Of a DNA stretch of 64,000 nucleotides, positions 52,212 through 60,538 are shown in pieces. A program made the position numbers and the translations under genes. A model generated the notes under the pieces. That model did no database searches. It was given only the letters and a program-made list of their open reading frames with translations, and was not told the DNA's origin. The stretch comes from Arenibacter sp. F26102 (lineage in GTDB: Bacteria; Bacteroidota; Bacteroidia; Flavobacteriales; Flavobacteriaceae), in assembly GCF_023015865.1 (NCBI RefSeq), contig NZ_JALKBC010000003.1, positions 372,001 through 436,000 on the forward strand, given 5' to 3'. Positions within the stretch are counted from its first letter, which is position 1. Each line of letters opens with the position of its first letter.

Positions 52212-53819
52212 ATGAATCGCATACTATTTTATATCATTTTCGGAGGATTCTTTTTATTAATGACCTCTTGTAAGGAGAAAGTAGAACAACAAAATTCCAA
52301 AAAACCGAATATAGTATTCATCATGTCCGATGACCATGCTTATCAGGCCATTAGCGCCTATGATGACAAGCTCATTAAGACCCCTAATATAGACAGGATT
52401 GCCAAGGAAGGCATGCTCTTTACCAATGCCAGTGTTACCAATTCCATTTGTGCCCCGTCGCGTGCCGTAATCCTGACCGGAAAGCATAGTCACATTAACG
52501 GTAAGATAGATAACATTTCCCCTTTTGACACTACCAATGTAACTTTCCCACAGTTGTTGCAGAAAGCAGGCTACCAAACGGCCATGTTCGGGAAGCTCCA
52601 TTTTGGCAACAACCCCAAGGGTTTCGATGAATTTAAGATTCTGCCAGGACAGGGAGACTATTACAACCCCCGTTTTATTACGGCTACTGGGGATACCACT
52701 GTTACAGGTTATGTGACAGATATTACCACCGACCTCACTTTGGATTGGCTACAAAACCGTAGGGATGCCAAAAAACCCTTTATGTTGATGTATTTGCACA
52801 AGGCACCACACAGGTCCTGGATGCCCGCACCAAGGCATTACAAAGAATTTACAAAAAACACCTATCCCTTACCGGCTACTTTGTTCGATGATTATGCTAC
52901 ACGTGAAACTACGGCCGGATCTGCTGAAATGAACATTCTTAAGCATATGACGTTGCGCTATGACCTTAAAATAGCGGATGAGGTACTGGACGAATTAAGT
53001 ATTAAGGAACATTTAGGTGCTGGAGGTGTAAATAAATTTAATCCAAAACAGAAAGCGGAATGGGACCAAGTATACGGGCCCATTAACGATGCATTTAAGA
53101 AGGAATACGGCAATATGAACGATTCCACCCTAATGGTTTGGAAATACCAACGGTATATGCAGGATTATTTAGGGACCATTGCCGCTGTAGATGAAAACGT
53201 AGGTAGGGTCTTGGATTATTTAGATAACGAGGGACTTGCGGAGAACACCTTGGTCGTGTACACCTCAGATCAAGGTTTTTACTTAGGGGAGCACGGCTGG
53301 TTCGACAAAAGGTTTATGTACAATGAATCCTTTAAAACCCCACTACTTATAAAATGGCCAAATTTAATTTCTCCAGGCACTACAGAGGATGAAATGGTAC
53401 AGAACTTGGATTTTGCCCAGACCTTTTTGGAAGTTGCCGGGGTAATAGCTCCTGAAGATATGCAGGGAAAAAGTCTGGTACCCTTGCTGAAAGGGGAAAA
53501 GGAAAAATGGGATAGGGATGCCGTTTATTACCACTATTACGAATATCCAGCAGAACATGCCGTAAAACGTCACTATGGCATTGCCACTAAGGAGTTTAAA
53601 TTAATACACTTTTATTACGATGTAGATGTATGGGAACTCTATGATCAGGAAACAGACCCACAAGAACTAAACAATGTATTTAGCGATCCGGACTATGCCC
53701 AAGTAGTATCCGAATTGAAGGAGAAACTTAATGGACTAAGGAAAAAATACAAGGATTCAGATTCGTTGAGCAACCAGTATATTAAGCTATATAAGGACAA
53801 GGGATTGATTAAGGAGTAG
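52212..53819 (+). CDS. sulfatase lipoprotein (GlcNAc-6-sulfatase-like)
   Basis: A 535-residue lipoprotein (lipobox LMTSC). The active-site Cys80 is in CAPSRAVILTGKHSHING, the perfect C-x-P-S-R form for formylglycine conversion. FIMSDDHAYQAISAYD at 35-50 binds the metal, and SDQGFYLGEHGWFDKR carries later ligands. The DDHAYQA form is typical of the S1_11-like group that desulfates 6-sulfated hexosamines or related sugars. It acts in the periplasm. It stands alone with its own promoter. Confidence 0.9.
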   Translation: MNRILFYIIFGGFFLLMTSCKEKVEQQNSKKPNIVFIMSDDHAYQAISAYDDKLIKTPNIDRIAKEGMLFTNASVTNSICAPSRAVILTGKHSHINGKIDNISPFDTTNVTFPQLLQKAGYQTAMFGKLHFGNNPKGFDEFKILPGQGDYYNPRFITATGDTTVTGYVTDITTDLTLDWLQNRRDAKKPFMLMYLHKAPHRSWMPAPRHYKEFTKNTYPLPATLFDDYATRETTAGSAEMNILKHMTLRYDLKIADEVLDELSIKEHLGAGGVNKFNPKQKAEWDQVYGPINDAFKKEYGNMNDSTLMVWKYQRYMQDYLGTIAAVDENVGRVLDYLDNEGLAENTLVVYTSDQGFYLGEHGWFDKRFMYNESFKTPLLIKWPNLISPGTTEDEMVQNLDFAQTFLEVAGVIAPEDMQGKSLVPLLKGEKEKWDRDAVYYHYYEYPAEHAVKRHYGIATKEFKLIHFYYDVDVWELYDQETDPQELNNVFSDPDYAQVVSELKEKLNGLRKKYKDSDSLSNQYIKLYKDKGLIKE

Positions 53820-53914
53820 CCATTGGCTAGTGGTCAGTGGTCAGTAAGATTTATTAATACTTGTAGAAATTTGGGTTAATATCTCACGACCAATTATTAT
53901 TTTGTTGGTTGATT

Positions 53915-54274
53915 TTACTTCCAAAACTTTCTATCCTTAACGCTATAGGCATCCTCCAGGACTTCCTTTAGAACGTTAGTATCAATGTCTTCCAGGGATT
54001 TGTAACGAAGGGATTTCATCATTTTTCGTCCTTCTGTGTTCATTTGCTCCAAATGCACAGTTAAATGGGCCGCATTCCAGAACCCTAGATCAACATAATC
54101 CTTGCTTTGGTTTAAATAACAGTAGGGCCTGCCGTTGATGTAGTAAAAAGGGATCTTATATTTAAATTTCAACTCCACACCTGGAATTGTACCTTCAATG
54201 ACGGATTGAAGGTACAGAAGGATACCTCTGTAGGGTTCTGACTGATTAAGGATAAATTCTTCAGCTGGATTCAT
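53915..54274 (-). CDS. DUF1801 domain protein
   Basis: A 119-residue cytoplasmic protein that is a single DUF1801 (YdhG-like) domain: KFKYKIPFYYINGRPYCYLN and DYVDLGFW are the conserved core, and RSLRYKSLEDID-like sequence (KSLRYKSLEDID) ends it. The fold resembles frataxin-like iron-binding proteins but the function is unknown. A short repeated TGGTCAG pair lies downstream at 53830-53845. It is transcribed divergently from the PHP gene. Confidence 0.87.
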   Translation of the reverse strand: MNPAEEFILNQSEPYRGILLYLQSVIEGTIPGVELKFKYKIPFYYINGRPYCYLNQSKDYVDLGFWNAAHLTVHLEQMNTEGRKMMKSLRYKSLEDIDTNVLKEVLEDAYSVKDRKFWK

Positions 54275-54367
54275 GATGGACTTAATTTACCTTTTCTTAA
54301 CCAAATGAACATATTTTTCTTTATTTTCAAGGTATCCTATCCATTATTTTTGAAAAAAACAACCAAA

Positions 54368-55474
54368 ATGAAAACTACCATTGGAGCCTTGGCATTGCTA
54401 TTAACTTTCTTAGGCTTAAACGCCCAAAACCATTCACATTCCGGGGCACAGGCCCTGTCCTACCCCAACATAGATGGATATGTTACCTTGAAGACCGATT
54501 TACACATGCACAGTGTATTTTCCGATGGTAAGGTTTGGCCAACAATACGAGTGGAGGAAGCACTACGGGAAAACTTGGATGCCATATCCCTTACAGAACA
54601 TTTGGAGTACCAGCCCCATAAAGAAGATATACCACATCCGGATCGTAATCGCGCCTACCATTTGGCCATGGAAGAAGCCAAGGAACACGATCTTTTAATA
54701 ATCCCAGGTTCTGAAATAACACGTTCTGCTCCTGTTGGACATAACAATGCCGTTTTTATTACTGATGCCAACGAATTATTGCATGAAGATGCCAAGGATG
54801 CCTTTAGCACTGCAAAGAAACAAAATGCCTTTGTATTTTGGAACCATCCCGCCTGGTATGCCCAAAGTCCGGCCGGAACCCCTATACTCAGTGATTTCCA
54901 AAAAGAGCGCATTAAAAAAGGTGAATTGCACGGTATTGAAGTCATTAATACTGTGGATTATTCCGAAGAAGCACTTGCCCTCGCCCTTGAAAACAATTTA
55001 ACCATTATGGGAACCAGTGACATTCACGGACTAATAGATTGGAGCTACACCCAAAAAGGAAACCATAGGCCCATTACCTTGGTATTTGCCAAAGAAAAAA
55101 ACATTGAAGGATTAAAGGAGGCACTTTTTGCAGGTAGAACGGTTGCCGTTTATAACGAACTGTTGGTTGGAAAGGCCGAGTACTTAAAGCCATTTTTGCA
55201 GACCAGTATTGAAATTGTGAAAGCAGCGTATATTGGAAAAACACAGGTTTTGGAAGTGGAACTCAAGAATATATCAAGTAGCGATCTATTGTTTGAGAAT
55301 GCAATGGGCTACACCTTTTATGACAGCTCTCCCGTTTTTCGGATTTCCGCCGGAGACACGAAAATCTTAAAAATCAAATCCTTGGAAAAGCTGAATACCT
55401 TAATACTAAAACTTGAGGCCTTAGGGGCTTACACTGCACCAAAAAATACATCCAACGATAGAGTGGAATGTTAA
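54368..55474 (+). CDS. secreted PHP-domain phosphodiesterase (Sb-PDE type)
   Basis: A 368-residue protein from the ATG at 54368, which gives signal peptide MKTTIGALALLLTFLGLNAQ; an upstream in-frame ATG at 54305 would add 21 residues. The PHP metal site is complete: DLHMHSVFSDG (His-x-His), LTEHLEY, IIPGSEIT, FWNHPAW and TSDIHG. Exported PHP proteins of the Sb-PDE group cleave phosphodiesters. The C-terminal third is a beta-rich domain. It is transcribed divergently from the DUF1801 gene. Confidence 0.88.
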   Translation: MKTTIGALALLLTFLGLNAQNHSHSGAQALSYPNIDGYVTLKTDLHMHSVFSDGKVWPTIRVEEALRENLDAISLTEHLEYQPHKEDIPHPDRNRAYHLAMEEAKEHDLLIIPGSEITRSAPVGHNNAVFITDANELLHEDAKDAFSTAKKQNAFVFWNHPAWYAQSPAGTPILSDFQKERIKKGELHGIEVINTVDYSEEALALALENNLTIMGTSDIHGLIDWSYTQKGNHRPITLVFAKEKNIEGLKEALFAGRTVAVYNELLVGKAEYLKPFLQTSIEIVKAAYIGKTQVLEVELKNISSSDLLFENAMGYTFYDSSPVFRISAGDTKILKIKSLEKLNTLILKLEALGAYTAPKNTSNDRVEC

Positions 55475-55547
55475 AGTGGAATAGAAAATAGTCCAATTTA
55501 ATCCACAAATAGTTTAATTACCGATTTTAACAGCTTACCGCAACTGT

Positions 55548-56771
55548 TCACGGATTACTGTTTACTACCCTTTCACCGTCCACATAATCCTGCAAATAGG
55601 CGAATCTTTTGGTAAGCTTTCCGTTCTTCGTCATTCTTGCGCGTTCCAAAACTCCGTCTGCATCCCCGTTAAAAAATGCAGGGATTACATATTTAACAAA
55701 AGCATCGCCAAAACCTATACTGGCATCCCTGGGCAACTCGCAAGGTAAATTATCAACGGCCATAACGGCAATGGCATGGGGATCCATAAAATCCACTTCC
55801 GTTTCGGTGAGAGGGTCATAGCCATAAATGGGATCTGCTATGGTACTGGGCCTAATGGTAGAGGCTACGGGCCCATCTATATCGCAACTAACATCTGCCA
55901 CGACCTTTATATTAAATTGTGGATGCTTGGCATCTTCCCGTGTAAAAAGGTAAGGTGCACCGTCTCCGTAAAAATGACCAGCGATATAAAAATCAGTCAC
56001 TTTGGCAAAACGAAAAAAATTGGATTTATAATCCCCGGGATGAGCAAATAAATCCGCCTTATTACCTCTTACACCATCCTTGCGCCTGTTATATTCCGAA
56101 GCATCAATCTGGCAATAGACCGGTTCTTTAAAGGTTTTATTCAGATAATCGGAAACCCCAACTTTTTTGATTTCCATGGCATCAAGCATTTCTTTGGAGC
56201 CATTTCCTACCCTTCCCCTACCCGTAAGGAGAATTTTAATATTTGGCAATTTCACCTTTCTAAGTTCCGAAATCAAAGCTTGCTGGTCCGCCAAAGTCTC
56301 CGCTTTTGGCAACTGAAACAAACCGAATTTAAGTCCGTACGCCCTTAAACCATTATAGGCACCTACAATTCCCGCATACCTCCCAAATGCCACCAATCGC
56401 TGTCCTTTAGTACCTGTGATGACTTCATGATCGTACAATTCAATATTCTTTTCCAATATCGCCCTAAGTAAATTTCTATTATAGGGCTGCTTTTTAATAG
56501 TATGGGAAAAGAAGAAATATTTTTTATTGGGAATCAAATCCGCTATGGGCACTTCCTTTACCCCGATCAGCACATCGCAATTTTCCATTTCGGACTTTAC
56601 TTGAAGGCCTTTTACCCCATATTCCAGTTCCGAAAAAACCCTTATAGGGGAAGGCTCGACCATAATTTCCGCTTCCGGGAATTTGTCGAGTATTTTTGTG
56701 CAAGCATCCGGTGTTAGGACCACTCTACGATCAGGTGGATTTTTTCGTTCCCTTATAATCCCAAATTTCAT
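55548..56771 (-). CDS. alanine/saccharopine-dehydrogenase-like NAD(P) oxidoreductase
   Basis: A 407-residue enzyme from the ATG at 56771 (an in-frame start at 56822 would add a tyrosine-rich leader). The N-terminal AlaDH/PNT domain reads FGIIRERKNPPDRRVVLTP, with the Rossmann domain after LLTGRGRVGNG. The same family includes Lys1-type saccharopine dehydrogenase (lysine-forming) and alanine dehydrogenase. The loop RKDGVRGNKADLF is nearer to the saccharopine branch. The substrate is not settled. It is transcribed away from the structured region and tmRNA. Confidence 0.82.
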   Translation of the reverse strand: MKFGIIRERKNPPDRRVVLTPDACTKILDKFPEAEIMVEPSPIRVFSELEYGVKGLQVKSEMENCDVLIGVKEVPIADLIPNKKYFFFSHTIKKQPYNRNLLRAILEKNIELYDHEVITGTKGQRLVAFGRYAGIVGAYNGLRAYGLKFGLFQLPKAETLADQQALISELRKVKLPNIKILLTGRGRVGNGSKEMLDAMEIKKVGVSDYLNKTFKEPVYCQIDASEYNRRKDGVRGNKADLFAHPGDYKSNFFRFAKVTDFYIAGHFYGDGAPYLFTREDAKHPQFNIKVVADVSCDIDGPVASTIRPSTIADPIYGYDPLTETEVDFMDPHAIAVMAVDNLPCELPRDASIGFGDAFVKYVIPAFFNGDADGVLERARMTKNGKLTKRFAYLQDYVDGERVVNSNP

Positions 56772-56879
56772 ATATGTAATTTTGTAACTATATATATTAG
56801 TAAAGTTATAAATATAACACATGACAAGTTGACTAGCAAAACTTTTTTTGGAATAGTTTTTGGAGTACCTTTGCCGACC

Positions 56880-56978
56880 GCGTTAGGGATAGAGGCGGCA
56901 TCTTTTTTGATTTTCCCCTGTACTTTGCAGTACGGGAACGAAATCAAAAAAATATAGCCGATAGCCCGACCCTTTTTT
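56880..56978 (+). other. folded flavobacterial intergenic element
   Basis: GCGTTAGGGATAGAGGCGGC, then TTTTTTGATTT and AAATCAAAAAA arms enclosing a GTACTTTGCAGTAC hairpin, then ATAGCCGATAGCCCGACCC and seven T. I recall closely similar GCGTTAGGGAT...AGCCCGACCC sequences in many flavobacterial intergenic regions, but did not check. The nested stem and the closing T run suggest a structured RNA or terminator read on the plus strand. It could relate to the Flavo-1 motif; this is a guess. Confidence 0.45.
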
Positions 56979-56983
56979 TGACA

Positions 56984-57010
56984 CCTACAAGGTTTTGAAA
57001 ACCTTGCAGG
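56984..57010. repeat. imperfect palindrome, CCTACAAGG type
   Basis: CCTACAAGGTTTT, one base, then AAAACCTTGCAGG: arms of 13 with one mismatch. It is nested inside flanking CCCTTTTTTT and AAAAAAAAAGGG, so the stem can extend outward. A common type of intergenic repeat in Bacteroidetes. Confidence 0.7.
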
Positions 57011-57080
57011 AGAAAAAAAAAGGGAACGCCCAAGAAAAGATTGCATAGTTCATTGAAAAAAAAGATGAGAGAATATTTCT

Positions 57081-57163
57081 GCCGATGGCGGGATTCAACC
57101 TGGCTTTATCCTAGGATTAGGCAGGTTGGATATAATATCCCGCCGATGGCGGGATTCAACCTG
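57081..57163. repeat. 22-bp direct repeat, two copies 61 bases apart
   Basis: GCCGATGGCGGGATTCAACC plus TG at 57081-57102 and again at 57142-57163, perfect. Between them lies CAACCTGGC ... GCAGGTTG, a partial inverted repeat. Confidence 0.85.
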
Positions 57164-57182
57164 CCTGCCGGCAGGCAGGTTC
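57159..57182. repeat. 24-bp perfect palindrome (CCTGCCGGCAGG)
   Basis: AACCTGCCTGCC followed directly by its reverse complement. The core CCTGCCGGCAGG, which translates as LPAGR, is a well-known dispersed element of Bacteroidetes genomes. It ends 35 bases before the tmRNA. Confidence 0.85.
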
Positions 57183-57217
57183 GATAACGGCATGCTGTGC
57201 ATGCCTATCTCATTGAA

Positions 57218-57613
57218 GGGGCCGACTGGTTTTGACAGCGAGACCAATTGGAATGTAAGCATGCCGAGCGCTGGGCTACAGCTCGTTAATCTCATTTTCC
57301 ACACTTTTTAATTGGCGAAAACAATTACGCTCTTGCCGCTTAATCCGAATCATAGTAGGATTTAGCCTCGTCCCTACAAGGTAGGGAAGCGAGATGTTTC
57401 TGGGAAGCCCTTGTTGACGGCGTCCCTATCAGAAGCACCATCAAAGTCACCATAAGGGTAGTGAAGCTTCGGCACTACCACCAAAACTTAAGAAGATAAG
57501 TGTGTATTAGGCTGTTTCTAGTCAGGTGCACATCGAAAATCAATTAGAAACTAAGCATGTAGAAGGCATTGTAATTGCTTGTTTGGACGGGAGTTCGATT
57601 CTCCCCGGCTCCA
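57218..57613 (+). ncRNA. ssrA: transfer-messenger RNA (tmRNA)
   Basis: A 396-base tmRNA. The 5' end GGGGCCGACTGGTTTTGACAG pairs, as GGGGCCG, with CGGCTCC before the terminal A at 57613, including the G-U pair that makes it an alanine acceptor. GGTTTTGACAG and the T-loop GAGTTCGATTCTC are typical. The tag frame at 57314-57343 reads GENNYALAA and a stop, the ALAA end being recognised by ClpXP. The middle contains paired pseudoknot arms, for example GTAGTG...CACTAC. The CCA end is not encoded (CGA follows), so it must be added. It rescues stalled ribosomes. Confidence 0.97.
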
Positions 57614-57649
57614 CGATTAATCACAGTTATTCTGTGGATCAAAACTTTA

Positions 57650-57689
57650 AAAACCCAACAAGTTTACTTGATTGGGTTTTGTTGTTTTT
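57650..57689 (+). terminator. tmRNA terminator
   Basis: AAAACCCAA and TTGGGTTTT arms with an inner CAAG/CTTG pair and then TTGTTTTT, 36 bases behind the tmRNA 3' end. Confidence 0.88.
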
Positions 57690-57755
57690 AGATATCTGGC
57701 CTGTAAGGACAGATAACTGTATTTACAGGACGTAGAGGGGGCGAACACCGCAGGT

Positions 57756-57772
57756 ATTCTCCCCGATTCCAC
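57756..57772 (+). repeat. partial second copy of the tmRNA 3' end
   Basis: ATTCTCCCCGATTCCAC differs at two positions from ATTCTCCCCGGCTCCAC at 57598-57614. No other part of a tmRNA or tRNA is present here. It could be an attachment-site scar. Confidence 0.5.
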
Positions 57773-57774
57773 TT

Positions 57775-57804
57775 AAAAAAGGCTACCCGATAGGTGGCCT
57801 TTTT
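57775..57804 (+). terminator. terminator-like hairpin
   Basis: AAAAAGGCTACC and GGTGGCCTTTTT arms around CGATA, with one mismatch, ending in a T run. Confidence 0.6.
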
Positions 57805-57941
57805 GCGTTCGGCCCGTCGAATCGAAGCCAGCGCGCCAGCTCGCTTCTTCTCCAAAATATACACTCTAACAATATACACTCTAACTTTTTCCGTGAGCTG
57901 CACCGATTCATTTTCAAAAATCGGAAAACTAGAAATAATGG

Positions 57942-57949
57942 TATCTTTG
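57942..57949 (+). promoter_or_regulatory. -7 box of the DUF2188 gene
   Basis: TATCTTTG fits TAnnTTTG and lies 18 bases before the start codon. No TTG is found at -33. Confidence 0.5.
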
Positions 57950-57967
57950 GAACAACAATAATCGAAT

Positions 57968-58252
57968 ATGTCGAACGTCAAATCTTGGATACGAACCCTT
58001 GTTGAGCTTTTGGAAGTCTTTTTTAACAGCTCGCAACAAAGCAAACGAGGCAGAACTTGGCACCACCATGTGGTTCCCTATGAGGAAGGCTGGGCCGTGC
58101 GTCGCGAAGGCAACCAACGTATAACCAGTAAACATCGAAAACAGAGCACGGCCATACGTAAGGCCAAAAGTTTGGCTAGAAAATACAAGGCCGATGTCAT
58201 TATTCACCGAGAGAGTGGCGGTATACGAGACCGGATAAGCTATGATGATTAA
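57968..58252 (+). CDS. DUF2188 domain protein
   Basis: A 94-residue basic protein. Residues about 30-90 are a DUF2188 domain: HHHVVPYEEGWAVRREGN, then STAIRKAKSLARKYKADVII and HRESGGIRDRISY. The domain is a small alpha/beta fold found in many bacteria, with unknown function. The first 25 residues are helical and outside the domain. It is transcribed alone with a leader of only about ten bases. Confidence 0.85.
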   Translation: MSNVKSWIRTLVELLEVFFNSSQQSKRGRTWHHHVVPYEEGWAVRREGNQRITSKHRKQSTAIRKAKSLARKYKADVIIHRESGGIRDRISYDD

Positions 58253-58666
58253 GAATTAAATTCCATTTAGGAAAGCATTGGAATTTTAAAAGAAGAACTA
58301 TCAGGGTTGTAAATAAGAGGAATTTTTTACATACCCTTATTAAAATTTAACATTTTAAAAATTAAAATGTTTACACAAAAGTCGGCTGGCCATTTATATA
58401 AAATCATCAACCTGTTCCCTGAAAATTTATATGATTTTTAAAATTCTTGGCCCAAAATAGCATATCCCCAATTCTCGAGTTTTTATTTGCCATGAGGTTG
58501 AATTAAACGCTTGACTTTGTCTCTAGAACATTGAGTTTTGTTCGATTCTTATTCAAAAAACCCACCAATAAATCCTTATATTGGATTCCCATAAAGGGAA
58601 TTTTAAGGCAAAATATTGCCCTTACCCATTTTCAAACTTAATAGGGAACCTAAAACATAATTAATA
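58253..58666. other. gene-free AT-rich stretch
   Basis: 414 bases. A perfect 10-bp AT-rich inverted repeat (AACATTTTAA, three bases, TTAAAATGTT) lies at 58349-58371, and AAAATCAT/ATGATTTT arms at 58400-58440. They may end the DUF2188 transcript. No TAnnTTTG box is seen before the M81 gene. Confidence 0.45.
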
Positions 58667-60238
58667 TTGAAACCACTTTACAACTGCTATATCCTTCTCT
58701 TGGTCCTAATGGCTTCATGCCAACAAGGCAAAAATGAAAAATCAACAAAAGAACTGCCTAAAATTGCCATTGCAGGTCTGGGAATAGAAAGCAGTACCTT
58801 TTCACCTGCCTTAACCCATGAAGAAGCCTTTCACGCCAAAATAGGTGACTCTATTTTTGCCAAGTACCCGTTTCTTCAGATAGATTCTTTAAATAGGCAT
58901 AGGGCACAATGGGTGCCTACCTTGGTCGGGAAATCATTGCCAGGCGGAACTGTAACCCGTGAGGCATACGAATCCTTGGTAACAAAAGCCTTAAAATTAT
59001 TAAAGGAAAATGGTCCCTATGACGGACTTTTCTTTGATTTACACGGTGCCATGAGTGTGGTTGGATTGGACGACCCTGAGGGCGACTTCATAGAAAGAAT
59101 TAGAGACGTGACAGGAACCAATGTACTTATATCCACCTCTATGGACCTCCATGGAAACGTGTCCGAAAAATTGGCCAAACATACAGATTTGATAACCTGT
59201 TATAGAATGGCACCCCACGAGGATGCCATCCAATCCAAAAAAAGGGCGGTCACCAATCTTCTGGAACGACTTGAAAACGGCAAAGGAAAGCCTCAGTACA
59301 AGGCTTGGATCCCTGTACCCATATTATTACCAGGTGAAAAAACCAGTACCCGAATTGAACCAGGTAAAAGCCTTTATGCAAAAGTTCCCGATGTAGCCAA
59401 TGAAGAAGGTATTATTGACGCGGCCATTTGGATTGGATATGCCTGGGCAGATGAACCGCGCAACCATGCCGTAGTCATGGTTACCGGCGATGATAAGGAA
59501 AAAGTTGAAAAAGGTGCCGAAGCATTGGCGCAAAGCTTTTGGGATGTGCGAAAACAATTCGAATTTGTAGCCCCAACTACAACATTGGAAGAAAGTTTAA
59601 AAATGGCGCTGTCCAGCGAAAAACATCCATTTATGATCAGTGATATGGGTGACAACCCAACTGCTGGCGGTTCAGGAGACGTTACTTGGACATTGCAACA
59701 ATTGTTGGCCAGGCCGGAATTTAAATCGGACAAAGGTCCTTCCTTGATTTATGCCTCTATTCCTGGGCCGGAATTTGTTGAAAAAGCCCTTGAAATAGGT
59801 GTAGGTGGAAAAATTAAGGCCATGGCCGGTGCAGCAGTGGATGACCGATTTGCAGGTCCTTTGGAACTGGAAGGAACCATTGAAGCGATCAAGGCCGGTG
59901 ATGTAAACGCAGAAGTAGAGGTCGTTGTTAAAATTGGAAGTATACAGATAATCGTTACCAAAAAAAGAAAGCCGTACCATTATTTAAGCGACTTCACCAA
60001 TTTAGGATTGAATCCAAAAGAAACGGATATCATTGTAGTCAAGATAGGTTACTTGGTACCAGAACTGTACGATATGCGTGGCGATTGGGTTATGGCATTG
60101 ACCCCAGGCGGTGTAGATCAAGACCTTAATAGATTGGGTTATAAACGTATTAAAAGACCAATGTTTCCATTGGACAGTACTATGGCCCAACCGGATTTGA
60201 AAGCCCATTTTATTCCGGCTTCCAATTCAACCGAATAA
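58667..60238 (+). CDS. M81/MlrC-family metalloprotein, lipoprotein
   Basis: A 523-residue protein of the MlrC (microcystinase C, M81) family. The N-terminal lobe has the metal-site motifs FFDLHGAMSV, STSMDLHGNVSE and CYRMAPHEDA, and the C-terminal lobe has SDMGDNPTAGGSGDVTW. The first residues form a lipoprotein signal with lipobox LMASC. The start must be TTG at 58667: an in-frame TAA lies 9 bases upstream and no ATG precedes the signal. Family members hydrolyse small peptides or amides. Most are cytoplasmic, so export is unusual. Confidence 0.88.
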   Translation: MKPLYNCYILLLVLMASCQQGKNEKSTKELPKIAIAGLGIESSTFSPALTHEEAFHAKIGDSIFAKYPFLQIDSLNRHRAQWVPTLVGKSLPGGTVTREAYESLVTKALKLLKENGPYDGLFFDLHGAMSVVGLDDPEGDFIERIRDVTGTNVLISTSMDLHGNVSEKLAKHTDLITCYRMAPHEDAIQSKKRAVTNLLERLENGKGKPQYKAWIPVPILLPGEKTSTRIEPGKSLYAKVPDVANEEGIIDAAIWIGYAWADEPRNHAVVMVTGDDKEKVEKGAEALAQSFWDVRKQFEFVAPTTTLEESLKMALSSEKHPFMISDMGDNPTAGGSGDVTWTLQQLLARPEFKSDKGPSLIYASIPGPEFVEKALEIGVGGKIKAMAGAAVDDRFAGPLELEGTIEAIKAGDVNAEVEVVVKIGSIQIIVTKKRKPYHYLSDFTNLGLNPKETDIIVVKIGYLVPELYDMRGDWVMALTPGGVDQDLNRLGYKRIKRPMFPLDSTMAQPDLKAHFIPASNSTE

Positions 60239-60538
60239 TTATGGATAAGCTTAGTTAAAAGGGTTATTACAGGTTACATTTAATATCCTCTTCCGTTTAT
60301 CATCTGAAAGTAGTATGTTCCGATAGCTAACAGTTTACCCAAATTACTGCTACAGCAAACGCAGCAAAAAATCAATACTAACGCAATCGGTATTGGCTAA
60401 ACCCAAACCCATTTCCTTAAGACATTATTAACAATTAAGATTTTGTTAATACAGTAATAGCGCTAAAAAAAGTATTTTAGGGAAAACCTAAACATAACCC
60501 TACCATTGCAGACTAAAAGCACTACCATAGGATTAAAA
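60239..60538. other. upstream region of the RND operon
   Basis: 300 bases with one clear element, the inverted repeat at 60426. No full -7 box was found. No terminator of the M81 gene was recognised. Confidence 0.45.
60426..60451. promoter_or_regulatory. inverted repeat upstream of the efflux operon
   Basis: TATTAACAA and TTGTTAATA, perfect 9-bp arms 8 bases apart, 88 bases before the TolC-type start. Size and symmetry fit a TetR-type operator, a common regulator of efflux pumps, but no regulator gene is next to it. Confidence 0.5.

Larger units (their letters stand above)
56772..57217. other. repeat-rich non-coding region before tmRNA
   Basis: 446 bases without a gene, packed with inverted and direct repeats: a conserved-looking folded element (56880), a CCTACAAGG palindrome (56984), a 22-bp direct repeat (57081, 57142) and a 24-bp palindrome (57159). 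Each is listed on its own. No tmRNA promoter with a full TAnnTTTG box is visible. Confidence 0.6.
57614..57967. other. gene-free stretch behind tmRNA
   Basis: It contains the tmRNA terminator, a partial copy of the tmRNA 3' end (57756), a second hairpin (57775) and the -7 box of the next gene (57942). No tRNA cloverleaf could be drawn. Confidence 0.5.

Noticed and set aside
53823-53847. Tandem TGGTCAG copies behind the sulfatase gene
   Set aside because: Only two units; a short intergenic repeat of a common type with no further structure.
57720-57775. Possible tRNA gene ending ATTCTCCCCGATTCCAC
   Set aside because: No acceptor, D-arm or anticodon arm can be paired upstream; only the 3' piece resembles tmRNA.
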